A stretch of 64,000 nucleotides of DNA. It comes from Closterium sp. NIES-65. Taxonomy: Eukaryota; Streptophyta; Zygnematophyceae; Desmidiales; Closteriaceae. Position 1 is the first letter of the stretch. Each line of letters begins with the position of its first letter. The notes under the pieces are model-generated. The model was given only the letters and a program-made list of their open reading frames with translations, searched no databases and was not told where the DNA came from. The DNA lies in the NCBI GenBank assembly GCA_948144175.1, contig CANXME010002496.1:144141-208140 (forward strand). The letters run 5' to 3'. The translations under genes were made by a program, and so were the position numbers. This document shows, in pieces, positions 1 through 11,429 of this stretch.

Positions 1-867
1 ACTCTCCCCCTCCCCTTCTCCCTCCCCCTCCCCCTCCCCTTCCGCCTCCCCATCCCCCTGTGCTTCACTATAATCCGCCCCTTCCCTCCTATCCGCCAAT
101 CTCAACCCCTCACTCCCGTCAACCTCAAGCATCACTCTCGCCGCCGTGACATCCGCTCCCCTTCGACTCAATAGTATTTGTACTTCGGAGGAGACTTCCT
201 GCGGCTCTAGCTCTGCCGAAACTGAACTTCCAGCCCCAGAACCTGCCGCGCCTCCTTCAGATCCCGACGTCGAGCAAGGCCCGGATTGCGTATCTGCTGC
301 AATGTTGTAACCCGACTCGGCAAAAATCGCCCTTGCGAACTCACTACCGAAGAGCGACTTTGGCCCGCTTCGTTCCTCGATAGAGCTTGTTGGTTTAAGG
401 CTGACGGTCTGGAGGAAAAAACACAGGAGAAACAGAAAACAAAACATCGAGACACTTAAGCGAAGCTGCACAGATATGTAACAGCAGAGGGCAATAACGA
501 TAAAGAAGCAACTAAATAGACAGACGCGGGAAATGGGGAAGGGACGGAGCTGAACGGGGGACAGATTCGGTATGAACCTTCGCGTGCTTACGTGGTGTGT
601 AGTCGGGATGGCGTTGAATGAGAAGGCGACCATGGTGAAACCGATGACGATGAGAAACACGGAAGCGCGGAAACTCAACAGCGCCACGCGCCGCCCTTCT
701 TGCCATTTCCGCGAAAACCATTTACTCGCTTCTGGTATCGAGCTCGGCGTTAGCAACCCCCGGGCTTTCCCCGAATGTAGCTTCCTCGCTTGCCGTTTAC
801 AGTCAGGCGTTACTGGGCTATCGGGGCATGGTAGTAGCGGCGTCAGGTTATCAGGAGATTTCGTCAT
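1..867 (-). CDS. N-terminal part of a single-pass (type II-like) membrane protein, truncated by window edge
   Basis: Two exons were read on the minus strand. Exon 1 is 592-867 (92 codons from the ATG at 867, donor GTAAGC). Exon 2 starts at 408 after a pyrimidine-rich tract ending TCCAG and stays open to base 1 (136 codons). Exon 1 ends and exon 2 begins in phase 0. Residues 1-60 are polar and basic. They are followed by one hydrophobic segment containing VFLIVIGFTMVAF (about residues 70-82), then a luminal-looking stem rich in Ser, Gly and Glu that becomes a Glu-Gly run near the window edge. This is the layout of a Golgi type II enzyme or another signal-anchored protein, but no catalytic domain is visible, so no function is assigned. 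The exon 2 part has no ATG of its own and is easily missed. Confidence 0.55.
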   Translation of the reverse strand, partial: MTKSPDNLTPLLPCPDSPVTPDCKRQARKLHSGKARGLLTPSSIPEASKWFSRKWQEGRRVALLSFRASVFLIVIGFTMVAFSFNAIPTTHHVSTRRFIPNLSPVQLRPFPISRVCLFSCFFIVIALCCYISVQLRLSVSMFCFLFLLCFFLQTVSLKPTSSIEERSGPKSLFGSEFARAIFAESGYNIAADTQSGPCSTSGSEGGAAGSGAGSSVSAELEPQEVSSEVQILLSRRGADVTAARVMLEVDGSEGLRLADRREGADYSEAQGDGEAEGEGEGEGEGEGES

Positions 868-2980
868 CGGCCCGGGGCTCTGCCGACATGTCATAAAGAA
901 AACGGCTTTCGGAGTGTCTCTGTCGCACGGTTTCGCACACGCGGGTAACTTTTCGTACGCGGGGAGCTCGGCGAGCGGCGAGCGTTCTGTAGTGTGGTAG
1001 TGGCGATGCGTGAGGAAAGGAGGGGGAGATGCCTGCAAGTGGATGTTCACGGATGGGTGATCGACCATAACTCCGCCACCGCGACGACGAGACGGACCAG
1101 CTAAGTACAGACGGGATGAATCAAGCTATGAAGGAGATGGGTGGCTGGCGGAATGTTGAGCGCGAGACAAGGAAGGGAAATGCAATTGATGGAGCGCTTT
1201 CGTCGTCTGGAGTATTTCCCTTTTCAACTTTGCCTGAGAAGTAAGTGCTGCTGATTGTAGATCTTGTGCTGTTCAAGTCGGCCGCGAGCTGATGCTGATT
1301 TCCTAGCGACACACACCAATCTTATTCTACATCCATAGTCGAGCCAACCTTTGCAAACATTGGTCTATGTCCCTCCTCCCATTGATCCCAAGCGACAGTA
1401 TCCCACCGAACTGCCGACGAGCAATTAACCAGACACAGACATGAAAGCTCGACAAAGCAGCCACCGCTCCAATCCCACGACAACTAGCTTTCTCCGCGTG
1501 AGGAAATGAAAAAGATCGGTCTGTTTCGCATGCCTCTCCGCACCCTAGGCCGAGTTGCTGACGGTCTTGTTTGTGTTCGTCATCCAACTCTCGCTCTCAG
1601 TCGCTCATTCCTACACTTTCACTCGCACTCTGTCGCATAAGGTCGCAAGGTGCCGGGTGGGGCGGGGCGAAATGGAAAGCGCGTGGAGGGGAGGAACCGG
1701 GCAGGAGCGTCCAGCCCAGCCACCCACTGGAGACGTTCACTTCGAATTCTTTTGTTGTGATTCGTTCTGCTGCCCGTCGCCAAGCTTCTCCCCTCGCGTC
1801 GCGTCGCCTACCCTCACATGCTTCCGTGAAGCCCCAATTTATTTCATTTTGCCCCTCCTCCAGGCTAAACCTGCCTTCGCCCTCCGCCATGTCTTCCCCA
1901 AAGCATCTGCGCGCCTGCTCACTGCGGAAACCAGCTGCGTATGCGGTCTTTTGCGGAGAAACGAATTGTGCAAGCTTGAGGTGAGGGCAGAGCGGATAGG
2001 TTGATGGATGTGAGGGGTGTCCATTTTGCGGACTTGCGGGCGGGGAGACCATCGTTTGACGGGAGGACAGCGCTGCTGGTGGCGGGAGCTCAAGCGGAGA
2101 TCGCACTGTAGTATAGCTCGACAACCGGAGCTGTCACCGAATTTCGAACTGCTTACCAAACCGAGCTAGGGTGGTGGTGGTGGTGACATGCCGAGGACGT
2201 GGGGGGCTACACGAGAACAGTAGGGAGGCAAGACGCTGCCGCCTTGGGAGAAGCGTAAGTTTTACCAGACCGCGTAGAGCGAGAAGGTTCGGGAGAGGCG
2301 AAGGCCAAACATGCCCAGCCGAAAAAATCCGAAGCTAGTGAGAGGTTTGTGATGTGCCCCATTGGATGCCTAAACCAAAGCCTAGAGCTACTGTTTCCAA
2401 GTCGCATTCTGGGGCTACTCACGATGGATGTGACACGAGCAGCTCGTCACTTCGTGGGGGTTTTGGGAGTCGCGGATGATTGATGGGAATGGCGGGAACC
2501 AATTACAACCGTTTCGCGACAATCAAACAACGGTAGGCTCCCCACCATGGCGTTTCCGACACCTATGCCCCACCGAACCTACGGCTTTGCCGTACATTCT
2601 GAAGAACCCGTTACTAGCCGCATATAGAGAACGTAGCTCACAATGATATACAGGTTAAAGTACATACAGACCAGTACAGATCACATCTTTTGTAGCAGAG
2701 TTACACTGGAAGAAAGCAAAATTTGCGAGCACGGAATGATGTCGATAAGTTACACCATATCAATTTCACAATATCATCAGCCGTCTATCAGCCGTCTTTC
2801 TGATCAACCGACTACCAATTGTTAGAAGATAGGTTCTTTGGCCTATAAGTTTTTTTACTGGTAATATATGCAGATTGACAACAATCACGATTGTAGAAAA
2901 CGAGTTTCTGCTTTAGCTTGAGAGAGGACCCGCCACCACGTGCCCCGGTCAGCGGCCGACTATTCCCCCATCGTGCAATG
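868..2980. other. Intergenic stretch, no convincing gene
   Basis: This holds the promoter side of the minus-strand gene ending at 867 and unassigned DNA. Several short overlapping open frames occur on both strands at 1555-2160. One plus-strand frame from 1555 starts with a hydrophobic, signal-like stretch (LTVLFVFVIQLSLSVAHS). A start at about 1889 is followed by a possible donor (GAG|GTGAGG) near 1981. I could not join either to a second exon with plausible protein sequence, so neither is called. Confidence 0.4.
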
Positions 2981-2984
2981 CTTC

Positions 2985-3691
2985 ACCAACGCTCGGCAGA
3001 ACACCAAGCATGACTCGGCGTCTACACACGTAAGCTCAGCCCAGCCAGGCAGCGCAGCAGCATGATAGATGTGACTAGTAAGGTAAGTCATCTGCTTGAT
3101 GTGGGATGAAGGCTCTACGTTCTGCCCGAATGAGAATCGAAAACCTTGCTTGCTCAATCGTAAGAAGCCATTGATGAGTTGAGAGTGAAAGATTTTCTTC
3201 AGCTGTAAGATGCCGAGTATCTCAGCTGCTTGCCGTAAGTGGCTTGGCCAAAAACATTTATTATTTGCATTCAAGTATATTCACGAGTCTGCGAGTCCAG
3301 GCTGGAATTCTTTTGTGGCACCACCTGCAATACGCAGTGCAATTCCCACATCGCGCAAACGTGGCGCATGCCATTTCCGTATGATGAACTTCTTTCCTGC
3401 CGTATTGCATTCTTTGGCGCGGCTCGAGCCGCCAAAGACGTGTCCGGGAAATTGGGCCGCGGCTGAGCCGATTCTTGGCTCGTCGCGGAAAAAAGCAAGA
3501 TTGCACTTTCCGCTCCGTATCTTTATTCTTGAATATTCCCGCAACACACGCTGGAAACAATCAACCATCGAGTTGAGGTTTCTCATCTTATGTGCAAGAT
3601 AGTTCTCCATTCTGCTGGACACACGTATGTTGGCGCACCCCTCCCTTTTTCAACGCTACACACGATATAATATTATCCGAAATTGCTTCCC
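2985..3691 (+). promoter_or_regulatory. Duplicated 5' flank of LRR gene A
   Basis: About 700 bp upstream of the LRR gene at 3692 is recognisably related to the flank of the second LRR gene (about 17500-18400). Shared blocks include CAGCATGACTCAGCG-type sequence followed by an ACACACGTAAGC block, GTTCTGCCCGAA, TTCACGAGT, GCTGGAATTCTTT, GGCACCACCT, ATACGCAGTGC and CGAGCCGCCAAAGA. The paralogues were therefore duplicated together with their upstream regions. No individual element was identified. Confidence 0.6.
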
Positions 3692-6076
3692 ATGGCTGCT
3701 TTTGAACCAGTCTGGTTGAATTCAACACCCCGTACGCGCCTCCTCCTCCTTTTCCTGTCTCTCCTCTTCCCTCCCTCAACCCTCTCTGCACGCCACCTCT
3801 TTCCCCAAGCCAGCAGCGAGTTTCTTCCGCAAGTTGCCACCACCCTTTCGCAAGCCAGCGCAGCCCTTCCGCAAGCGGGCGCCGCAAAGATTCTCCCCCA
3901 GGCAACCGAGGTCGACGCCGTGCGCAAGTTCCTCACAGCAGCGGGAGTCACCAACCCCGTCCCAGGCGCTCCTGCAAGCGCATGCAGCGTGGCCGGCATC
4001 GGCTGTGACGCTAATGAATTCGTCACGTCGCTCAACTTCTCCCCGTGCTTCGCCTACCCGACTCTCCTCACCGGCTCCATTTCGACCGACATCAAGAGTC
4101 TCGTGCATCTCACTCATGTCGACTTTTCGTGCAACGACCTGGGGGGTTCCCTGCCGACGGTTCTTGGGCTGCTGACGAATCTGCGGCGGGTGAACATGAG
4201 CGGAAACAGGCAACTTGGGGGGAGCATTCCCGCCTCAATTTTTGCGCTAAAGTCGCTTTCGGTGATAGATTTTCGCGGAGCGGATTTGTACGGTGCTCTT
4301 CCGACCAGTTCGGTAGCGTTTTCAACGGCACTTAGGCACGTGGACCTATCATACAACCGGCTCTACAATCCGATTCCATCGTCGATTTCTCGTTCGTACC
4401 GTCTGCAGCGGCTGGATTTAAGCTTCAACAATCTCAACGGCTACATACCGAAGCAGCTGAGTAACCTCAACTGGCTCACTTATCTTAATCTGCGCTGGAA
4501 CAAGCTCACCGGAAGTGTTCCGACAGAAATATCCGGAGCGATGCTGCTGGAAAGGCTGCATTTGGACGGAAATAAGCTGACGGGAACGCTTCCCTCTCAA
4601 TTGAACCAGCTTTCGTATTTGGAGCATCTGAGCCTGAACTATAACTACTTGTCTGGTGGTGTCCACCCTGCGATTTTCCGCATGTCTGCCCTGCGGAGGT
4701 TGGAACTTCGCCGCAACTATTTGAATGGGACGATCCCCAGGTGGAGATCGGGTTATCAAATGAGCTCCCTCGAGCATCTTGACCTCGCGAAGAATCGCTT
4801 TTATGGAAACTTGCCACCTGGGCTTGATGGTGTCGTGAAGCTCACCCATCTCGATCTGAGCGAAAACAAGTTTTACGGCTGGATTTCGTCACGGTTGGGC
4901 AGATTGACGGCCCTCCAGTTCCTGAATCTCGCATGGAACCAGCTAGGCGGAAAGCTTCCTGGATATTTCAGTTCCCTTCGCAATCTTAACTCCCTTTCCG
5001 TCGCACACAACAAACTGACTCGCGTGCGTCCCAACTTCCAGCTCAACGGAGACAAGTCGCCGCAAGCTGTTCTGGACCTGAGTTACAACCGCATAGGTGG
5101 AACTCTCCTTCGCTTCTCGTATCTGGCGAGAGTTGCGAACCTCGACCTGTCGCACAACCGACTGACGGGGGGCATACCTGCCGGGTTTCTGACTGGATCG
5201 ACGGTTCTCAAGCGAGTCAACATCAGCTCGAACTACATCCAAGGCACCTTAGATCCGTTCACCCGCCTGACCAATCTCGCTTCCCTGGATGCGTCGCACA
5301 ACCGACTGCGCGGGTCAATTCCGTCGGGGCTGGTATCGCTGGCTCATCTTTCGCACCTCAATCTGCACGACAACGACATTGTAGACCGGCTGCCCGATGC
5401 CACCTTTGGAAACCCCGCTCTACGCTTCATTGACATTAGCTACAACGAGATCAACAGTGAGTGCCTCCTATTACCTGGTAAGGCTTGTTGTTCTTGTTCT
5501 TTACCCGTAACTTTAGAAGAGACCGACGCGAGGGAATTTTGGAATACAGTTTTACGCAGTTTACCAAATTAATATATTTTCCTCTATCACCCCTTCCTCT
5601 TTCGCATATTACCAGGTAGCCTTCCAGAGTTTGTGGAATGCCCACGATTGATCTACCTTGGTGGAAACCACCTCTCCGGCTCCATCCCAGCCTCTTTATC
5701 CTCCTGTGGTACCTCCCTGGTCAAACTCGACCTTACTAATAACCGCATTGATGGAGCACTTCCAGGCACAGCCCTTGCCGAGCTCTCCTACCTTAGCTAC
5801 TTGAACCTTCCTAGGAATCTTTTCACTGGCAGCATACCTGAAGAACTGACCGGGCTGTGTGTTCTAACCTCTCTCAATCTCGCCTGGAATCGGCTCACGG
5901 GCAGCATTCCAGAAGGTCTGGGAGATTTTGCCCATGGTGGTGCGAAGCTTGAGATGCTTCGACTGGCGGGTAACGATTTGGAGGGCTCTATACCAGGGCA
6001 GCTTTCAGGATTTCCTGTGTGGTCGTTTCTGCCCGGCAATCCGAATTTGTGTGGCCACCCTTTGGGCAGCTGCTGA
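3692..6076 (+). CDS. Secreted leucine-rich-repeat protein (gene A), two exons
   Basis: Exons are 3692-5456 and 5616-6076. The intron begins GTGAGT and ends ACCAG, in phase 1, giving 741 residues. I chose ATG 3692 (MAAFEP) because it aligns with the paralogue's start; an in-frame ATG lies 9 bp upstream. The signal peptide has a leucine core (LLLLFLSLLF). A Cys-containing N-cap (ACSVAGIGC, then SPC) precedes more than 20 plant-type repeats (LxxLxLxxNxLxGxIP). The protein ends in a C-cap, NPNLCGHPLGSC, immediately before the stop. There is no membrane span, juxtamembrane segment or kinase, so this is an apoplastic or wall LRR protein rather than a receptor kinase. If the intron is retained, reading runs to a stop at about 5572 and loses the last four to five repeats and the C-cap. 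Ligand or partner is unknown. Confidence 0.9.
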
Positions 6077-6434
6077 AGGGGGTCATATTCTGGAAGCTGA
6101 ATTGAGAAGCCGGTTAACAACACACACACCTATGGCTAGAGTGTAGATGGTCAGGAGGAACGTGCTTAATTATGATGCTTCTAGGTTAATTGTCTATACA
6201 TAGATATGCCGAATGCCGGCTAGCGGTTATTAGGGTCATGGGGATAGGTGCATTTCTAGGATACACCCAGCTGGTTTGGCATCAATCCGTTCATTTTGTA
6301 CAGTGTACAGGTGTGGTGAATGGGTGCCGTATGCGGGGTGTGCGCACGTACTGGGCATAGTGAGTAGATATGTTATGTGGTACCAATGGCACATTGATGT
6401 GGCATGGCTTCTTGTCAAACTATGTTTAAAGTTC
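6077..6434. other. 3' flank of LRR gene A, related to the flank of gene B
   Basis: This AT-richer sequence shares words with 20790-21070: ACACCTATGG, a CCCAGCTGGTTTGG block, and TGTACAGGTGTG. The duplication unit therefore included the 3' flank. No gene was seen. Confidence 0.6.
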
Positions 6435-6532
6435 TGTTAGGCTACAGAGGGTGACATATTAGGGTTCCTACTTGTATCTCTTCCTACCTAGTTCACTCAT
6501 CATTCCACTAGCCTATATTTGAGATGGAATCA
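6435..6532 (+). repeat. Possible short copia LTR (tentative)
   Basis: The segment is bounded by TGTTAG and ATCA. It contains TTAGGGTTCCTACTTGTAT, which resembles TTAGGGTTTCCTATATGTAT in the LTR-like block at 9746-9871 and TTAGGGTTTCATACTTGTA in the block at 16671-16858. It is followed by GC-rich leader-like DNA, but there is no good tRNA-Met primer site directly after it. It could be the 5' LTR of the plus-strand copia remnant or a decayed solo fragment. Confidence 0.35.
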
Positions 6533-6589
6533 TGATTAGGAACACGTTCCTAGCCCAGTCTAGAACCCCTTCACTAACCAGCCGCCCCT

Positions 6590-7900
6590 TAGCAGGCCGC
6601 GCCCCGCCCGTAAGCAGGCCACCCCTTAGAGCACTAGCGCGGCATGCTGCCCTGCCTGTCCCGTCCCGTCGCGCGCGCTGCTCTGCCCTGCGCACAGCCC
6701 GTCCCACGCTGTGCCCGTTGCGCCCCGTTTCGCTCTCTGCTCTGCCCCGTCCCGTCCTGCGCGCTGCCCCACCCCGCGCGCTGCCCCGCCCCATCCCATC
6801 CTGCGTGCTGCCTTGCCCAGCCGCGAACGCAGAGCCGCGCAGAGCCGCTACACGCGCAGCGACATCTGCACCTGCAGCAACTACAGCACCTGCCGTTGCA
6901 GCTACACACGCTCTCCCCTCCCCCCCCCCCCCCTTCACATTCACCTACCCTCGTGCCCCAACGTCCATGCTCTTGGTGACACTGTCAACGGGAGCTGTAT
7001 TAGGCCCCGTCCTTGCTTGGGCAGAGCCGACTTCGTGGTCGGGTGTGAGGGGAGCAGCCGACCTACAACAATGGGCGAGCTTTTCGACGCGGTTGGTCGA
7101 CCTGCACGAGGGCTACTGCAAGGGCGCCGACTTCGGGAGGGCGCCATCTTCGAGGAGGTCGACTTGGGAGGTCGACCTGTATAGGGCGTCGACTTGGTGA
7201 CGCCGACCTGGAGAAGCGGACTTGGGTGGTCGGATACAACTGTGCTGGTCGACGTGGAGCTGGTCAACCAGGAGTGACGTCGACCTGGAGCTGGTCGACC
7301 AAGGGTGTGGTGAACCTGGCGAGGTCGACTAGAGGTGGCCGTTGACTTGGGAGGTCGACGGGCACATGTAGGAGCAGCTGGTCGACGTGGTTTCCCGGTC
7401 GACCAGGTTACCTGGGTGACGAGAATCTGCGGAGGTACGCGACAGTCGCCCAAGTGATATTGGCGAGGTCGACCTCGGGAGTGGTATCCCGAGGTCGACG
7501 TGGCTGGTGGGCGCAGTCGCTGGCGTGGAGTCGACATGGGCGCCTGCGCTGTGCACGTGATGAGGAGTGGCGCACCAACCAGCTGCACGCACCTGCGAAG
7601 CAGGTGCACCGTTGTCCTGAGGGTGCAACGCTGTCCAGCCGACTTGCTGCAGCGTTGGCACACCATAGACTTGCAACGTTGGCAAGCCGCGACTTTGCTC
7701 TGCTTGAGCGCGGTCAACCAAGTCATGCTGGCACGCGGTCGACCGTGATGCGCTGGAAGTCGGCCAACAACTTTGCTAGGTCTGATGTAGTCTTGCATGC
7801 CAATTTTGTTGCGATCATTCTGGACCATTGTTGTCATCTTTTCCTAGTGAAACTCTTTCCAGTTCTCCCCGTGAACTAACAAGTAGTGTGAGCACTTGGA
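6590..7900 (+). mobile_element. GC-rich leader and gag-side remnant of plus-strand copia element
   Basis: Low-complexity CCCGTCCCGTCGCGC-type sequence (6590-6900) and a C-run are followed by a stretch dense in GTCGAC (about 7085-7745). No intact gag frame was recognised. The layout of GC-rich leader and then coding region matches the minus-strand copia element at 11.4-16.9 kb. Some word sharing with 17010-17300 suggests related debris there. Confidence 0.45.
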
Positions 7901-7979
7901 AACGACTAAAAAACGAACGAACGCAGAGATCACACGAGCATCTGTGCCTAGCCCATAGTCTAGCTCCCGTTGTAGTAGT

Positions 7980-9745
7980 TATCTCCGCACCCATCCCCAA
8001 TATGCTCTACGTCCCGGGCGTGCGGGCGAACCTGCTCTCGGCCGGCCAGCTAAAGGAGAACGGCATGAAACTGCAGGAGGACGGAGACGGGATGTTGCTC
8101 GTCTCGGCGGCGGGAGACGTCCTCGGTTGGGCGTCCTACACCGGGCGAGTCCTCTGCACCGACCTGCGTCCCTGCTCGACGAGGTCGCCAACACCCCCGA
8201 CGGAGGTCCTGGCCTTACGGGCGATCGTCTCGACACAAAGGCAACGCCGGACAGGCTGCACGCGAAGCTTGCACACGTCGGCATGGACACCATACAGAGC
8301 TCGGCGAAGCACGAGGTCGCCACTGGGCTGGACCTCAAGTCGGCGTCGGCCGCCGACTCACCGTGTGTCTCTTGTGTTGGCGGGAAGCTGGCATGGCACA
8401 CCTTCCCCGACAAGGGCTCCAACGCCGATGACGTGCTGGCCGTCATGCAAATCGACTTGTGCGGGCCATTCCGCGAGGTTGCCAAGGACAGCAGCCTGTA
8501 CTTCTTGCTGCTGAAGGACCGCGAGACTTGCTCCGTGTGGGTAAGGCCGGTCGCAAGGAAGTCGGATGCCCTGCAGGAGTTTGTGCAGTGGCTGGAGGTG
8601 GTTGAGCGACAGACGAAGAAGTCTGTGTTGATGCTGCGCTCTGCCCGGGGAGGGGAGTTCCTCGGGAAGCAGTTCACCGACTTTGTCAACGGCAAGGGGA
8701 TCCTCCACGACCTGACCTGCTCGTACACCCCGCAGCAGAACGGCATGGCGGAGCGGGAGATGAGGACGCTGGTGGAGTCGGCGCGGACAATGCTGTTGCA
8801 CATGGGCATGAAGCACCACTAGTGGCACCTCGCTCTGTTGTAGGCCGTCTGGGTCCGCAACTGCCTTGAGCGGTCGACGCTGCCGCCGGGGACTACACCG
8901 TACCGGCTGCTGACCGGGAAGAAGCCCGAATTGTCACTGGCGCGAGTGTGGGGCTGCATGGCACAATTCTTGGTCCCCAAGCGGCAGCGTGGTGGGAAGC
9001 TGAAGCCGAAGGCCAAGTGGGGCCTTCATCTTGGTCTGTCGGAGGAGAGCAAGGGCTCAGAGCTACTCGACATCGTCGACAACCAAGTGGTCACCACGTC
9101 GGACGTGGTGTTCTACGATAACATGTCGCTAAAGGTGTGGAATTCGGAGCATGGGCCGGCGTCGGGACGGACGCCGACCACCCCGCCGACAGACACCTTG
9201 ACGGCGACGCTCCCTTTGCTCGCCGAGGTCGGTGAGCCTGCTGCTGAGGACGTCGAGGATGTCCCCTCTCCCTCCACCTCCCCTGCTCCTCCTGCCCCTC
9301 CCCTTGTAGCCGACCTGCGTGGGCTGACCCCGGTGTCGGCCTCCGGCGATGAGGGGAGACGTAGGGCGTCACCTGTGGCGCCGGCCAAGAGCATCGCCGG
9401 TGGCCGACGTGACGTCCAGCAAGTCGACAGGAGAGTGAAGTCGACGCCGGCAGGGGAGGCGCAGGCCGAGGAAGTGCAACGGACAATGGTGAAGTCGGCC
9501 AAGGGGGTAGCGGCAAGGCAGCAGCTGACAGGGGAGCAGGCAGAAGCGAAGGCGACCATGGATCGGTCGGCAACCGGGCAGTCGACAGGGGAGCCGACCG
9601 AAGGGGAGAAGTTGGCTGGGATGCCGACCATGGTGCAGCAGGACGCTGAGGGTAGCAAATCCGGTGACGAAGGAGGGAACACCGAGGCGTCCACCGACAG
9701 CGACGTGGTGGAAGTCCCGGGTGGACCACGACATACGTGTCAGAA
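7980..9745 (+). pseudogene. Ty1/copia integrase region, degenerate
   Basis: Frame-interrupted copia polyprotein. From about 7997 it reads MLYVPGVRANLLSAGQL, the segment before integrase. From 8240 it reads the integrase zinc region (HAKLAHVG, then CVSCVGGK) and the catalytic core: IDLCGPF with the first Asp, LRSARGGEF where the family has LRSDRGGEF, and QQNGMAERE with the catalytic Glu. The second catalytic Asp is therefore Ala. Stops occur at 8821 and shortly after, then the frame resumes with NCLERSTLPPGTTPYRLLTGKKP and runs to about 9760 through a low-complexity linker. No reverse transcriptase or RNase H follows. This is a dead, 3'-truncated element. Confidence 0.8.
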
Positions 9746-9871
9746 TGTTATAATTGTCTAGCCTGCAGTGGGGTACTCTATAGCGAGTACAACCCAATTA
9801 GGGTTTCCTATATGTATGCCAACTGCTGCTAGTGCAACCCCTCCTCTCTTCTTCATTCACATTCTTCACAT
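9746..9871 (+). repeat. Copia LTR-like block with adjoining primer-binding site
   Basis: A 126-bp block bounded by TGTTAT and TTCACA. It is followed at once by TGCTATCAGAGCAT, close to the TGGTATCAGAGC primer site complementary to initiator tRNA-Met. That makes it a 5' LTR of a plus-strand element, of which only the leader to about 11.0 kb remains. It contains the TTAGGGTTTC core shared with the block at 16671-16858. Confidence 0.6.
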
Positions 9872-9949
9872 GCTATCAGAGCATCTACGCTCCTGGCCTG
9901 TGGGCCCACCTAACTGCTTCCGCTACTACTCTGTGTGCTGCACGCCCGG

Positions 9950-10610
9950 TGGCGTGCCCCTCGCGCGACCCTTAGCGGCCCCGTCGCCACCCCTCGCGGC
10001 CCCGTCGCCGCCCTTCCAGGCCCCTCGCGGCCCCTTTGCGGCCCTGTCGCCGCCCCTAACGGCCCCGTCGCCGACCTTTGAGGCCCCTCGCAGCCCCCTT
10101 CGCGGCCGCGTCGCCGCCCCTAGCGGCCCGTCGCCGCCCTTCCAGGCCCCTCGCCGCCCCTTGCGGCCCCGTCGCCGCCCCTAGCGGCCCGTCGCCGCCC
10201 TTCCAGGCCCCTCGCGGCCCCTTTGCGGCCCCGTCGCAACCCCTATCGGCCCCGTCGCCGCCTCCAGCGGCCCCGTCGCCGCCCCTTGCGGCCCCGTCGC
10301 CGCCCCTAGCGGCCCGTCGCCGCCCTTCCAGGCCCCTCGCGGCCCCTTCGCGGCCCCGTCGCAACCCTTCACGGCCCCGTCGCCGCCTCCAATGGCCCCG
10401 TCGCCGCCTCCAATGGCCCCGTCGCCGCCCCTTGCGGCCCCGTCGCCGCCCCTAGCGGCTCGTCGCCGCCCTTCCAGGCCCCTCGCGGCCCCTTCGCGGC
10501 CCCGTCGCAACCCCAATCGGCCCCGTCGCCGCCTCCAGCGGCCCCGTCGCCGCCCCTTGCGGCCCCGTCGCCGCCCCTTTCGGCCCTACCTCGACCCTGC
10601 CCCAGCCCCG
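9950..10610. repeat. GC-rich CCCCGTCGCCGCC tandem repeat (retroelement leader)
   Basis: Irregular tandem repetition of GGCCCCGTCGCCGCCCCT and related words with CTTCCAGGCCCCTCGCGG blocks. Long open frames on both strands here are composition artefacts, with Ala/Pro/Arg-only translations. A similar leader repeat sits in the minus-strand element at 15660-16500. Confidence 0.7.
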
Positions 10611-11400
10611 CCCTGGCCATGCTCAGTCGCCTGTCGCGGCGCACCGGGGGCACGTGCACCGCCTCCCCTCTTTTTCCGTCGCCCGTCGCGGCTCCCTGGG
10701 GGGCCTACCTGGGGGGGGGGGGGGAGGCGACGCCTTCCATCCATTCCGCGCCGGCATCCTGCCAGATCCCACGGATCGCTGGTCGCGGGCCGCCTCCCGG
10801 GCTCCGATCTGACGTGCAGATCCGCTCCGCGTCCTCCAGCGCGCACGCCCACTGGCGTCACCAGATCTACGCGATACGGCGCCCTCCTTGGCGAGCGCGT
10901 CGGCGACCTCCCTCGCTCCCTTGAGCACCTTCCCCGCGACGGAGAACGTTCCCGCCGCGAATACGTTCGCTGCATGCGCAGCTCATGGCGATCCATGCCG
11001 CCGGCTCCTTCTCTCGTTTGTGAGAAATCCTGACTCCCACACAATGGCTACCCTGAGTGGCCTTGTCACCTAGCAGCAGTAGCTTAGAACGGTAACTTGC
11101 ATCCACTATAACAGGTAGACAAACGAGAGAACAAGTCTGGCTCTGCTAGGCTAGACTACTAGTACTTGCTTTCCCTGTCGCGAATTATTCAGGGGCTGGG
11201 CTTGCACTGGAGTCGCCTGGGCTCTAGTTGGCCCTCGCCGATTTCCTGTCTCCCTAGGCCTCAAATTCTCCCAACATGCGCTTCGCAATCTTATGAGTCA
11301 CCAACTTCGCGTGATTCCCCAAGTCCTCAACTACCACTCCAATACCCTGCATAACAACTTGTACACCACCTACACCCCCCATAGCTCTGAACGAAATATG
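10611..11400. other. Remnant between two copia fragments, no gene
   Basis: This is the end of the plus-strand leader and unassigned sequence up to the point where the minus-strand reverse transcriptase fragment stops. I found no LTR here that would match 16671-16858, so the minus-strand element lacks a recognisable 3' LTR. Confidence 0.4.
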
Positions 11401-11429
11401 CTGCAACTTACCAATATGTTTCGTGACAG

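Noticed and set aside
9950..10610. Ala/Pro/Arg-rich open frames on both strands
   Set aside because: Composition artefact of the CCCCGTCGCC repeat; no domain, signal or splice context.
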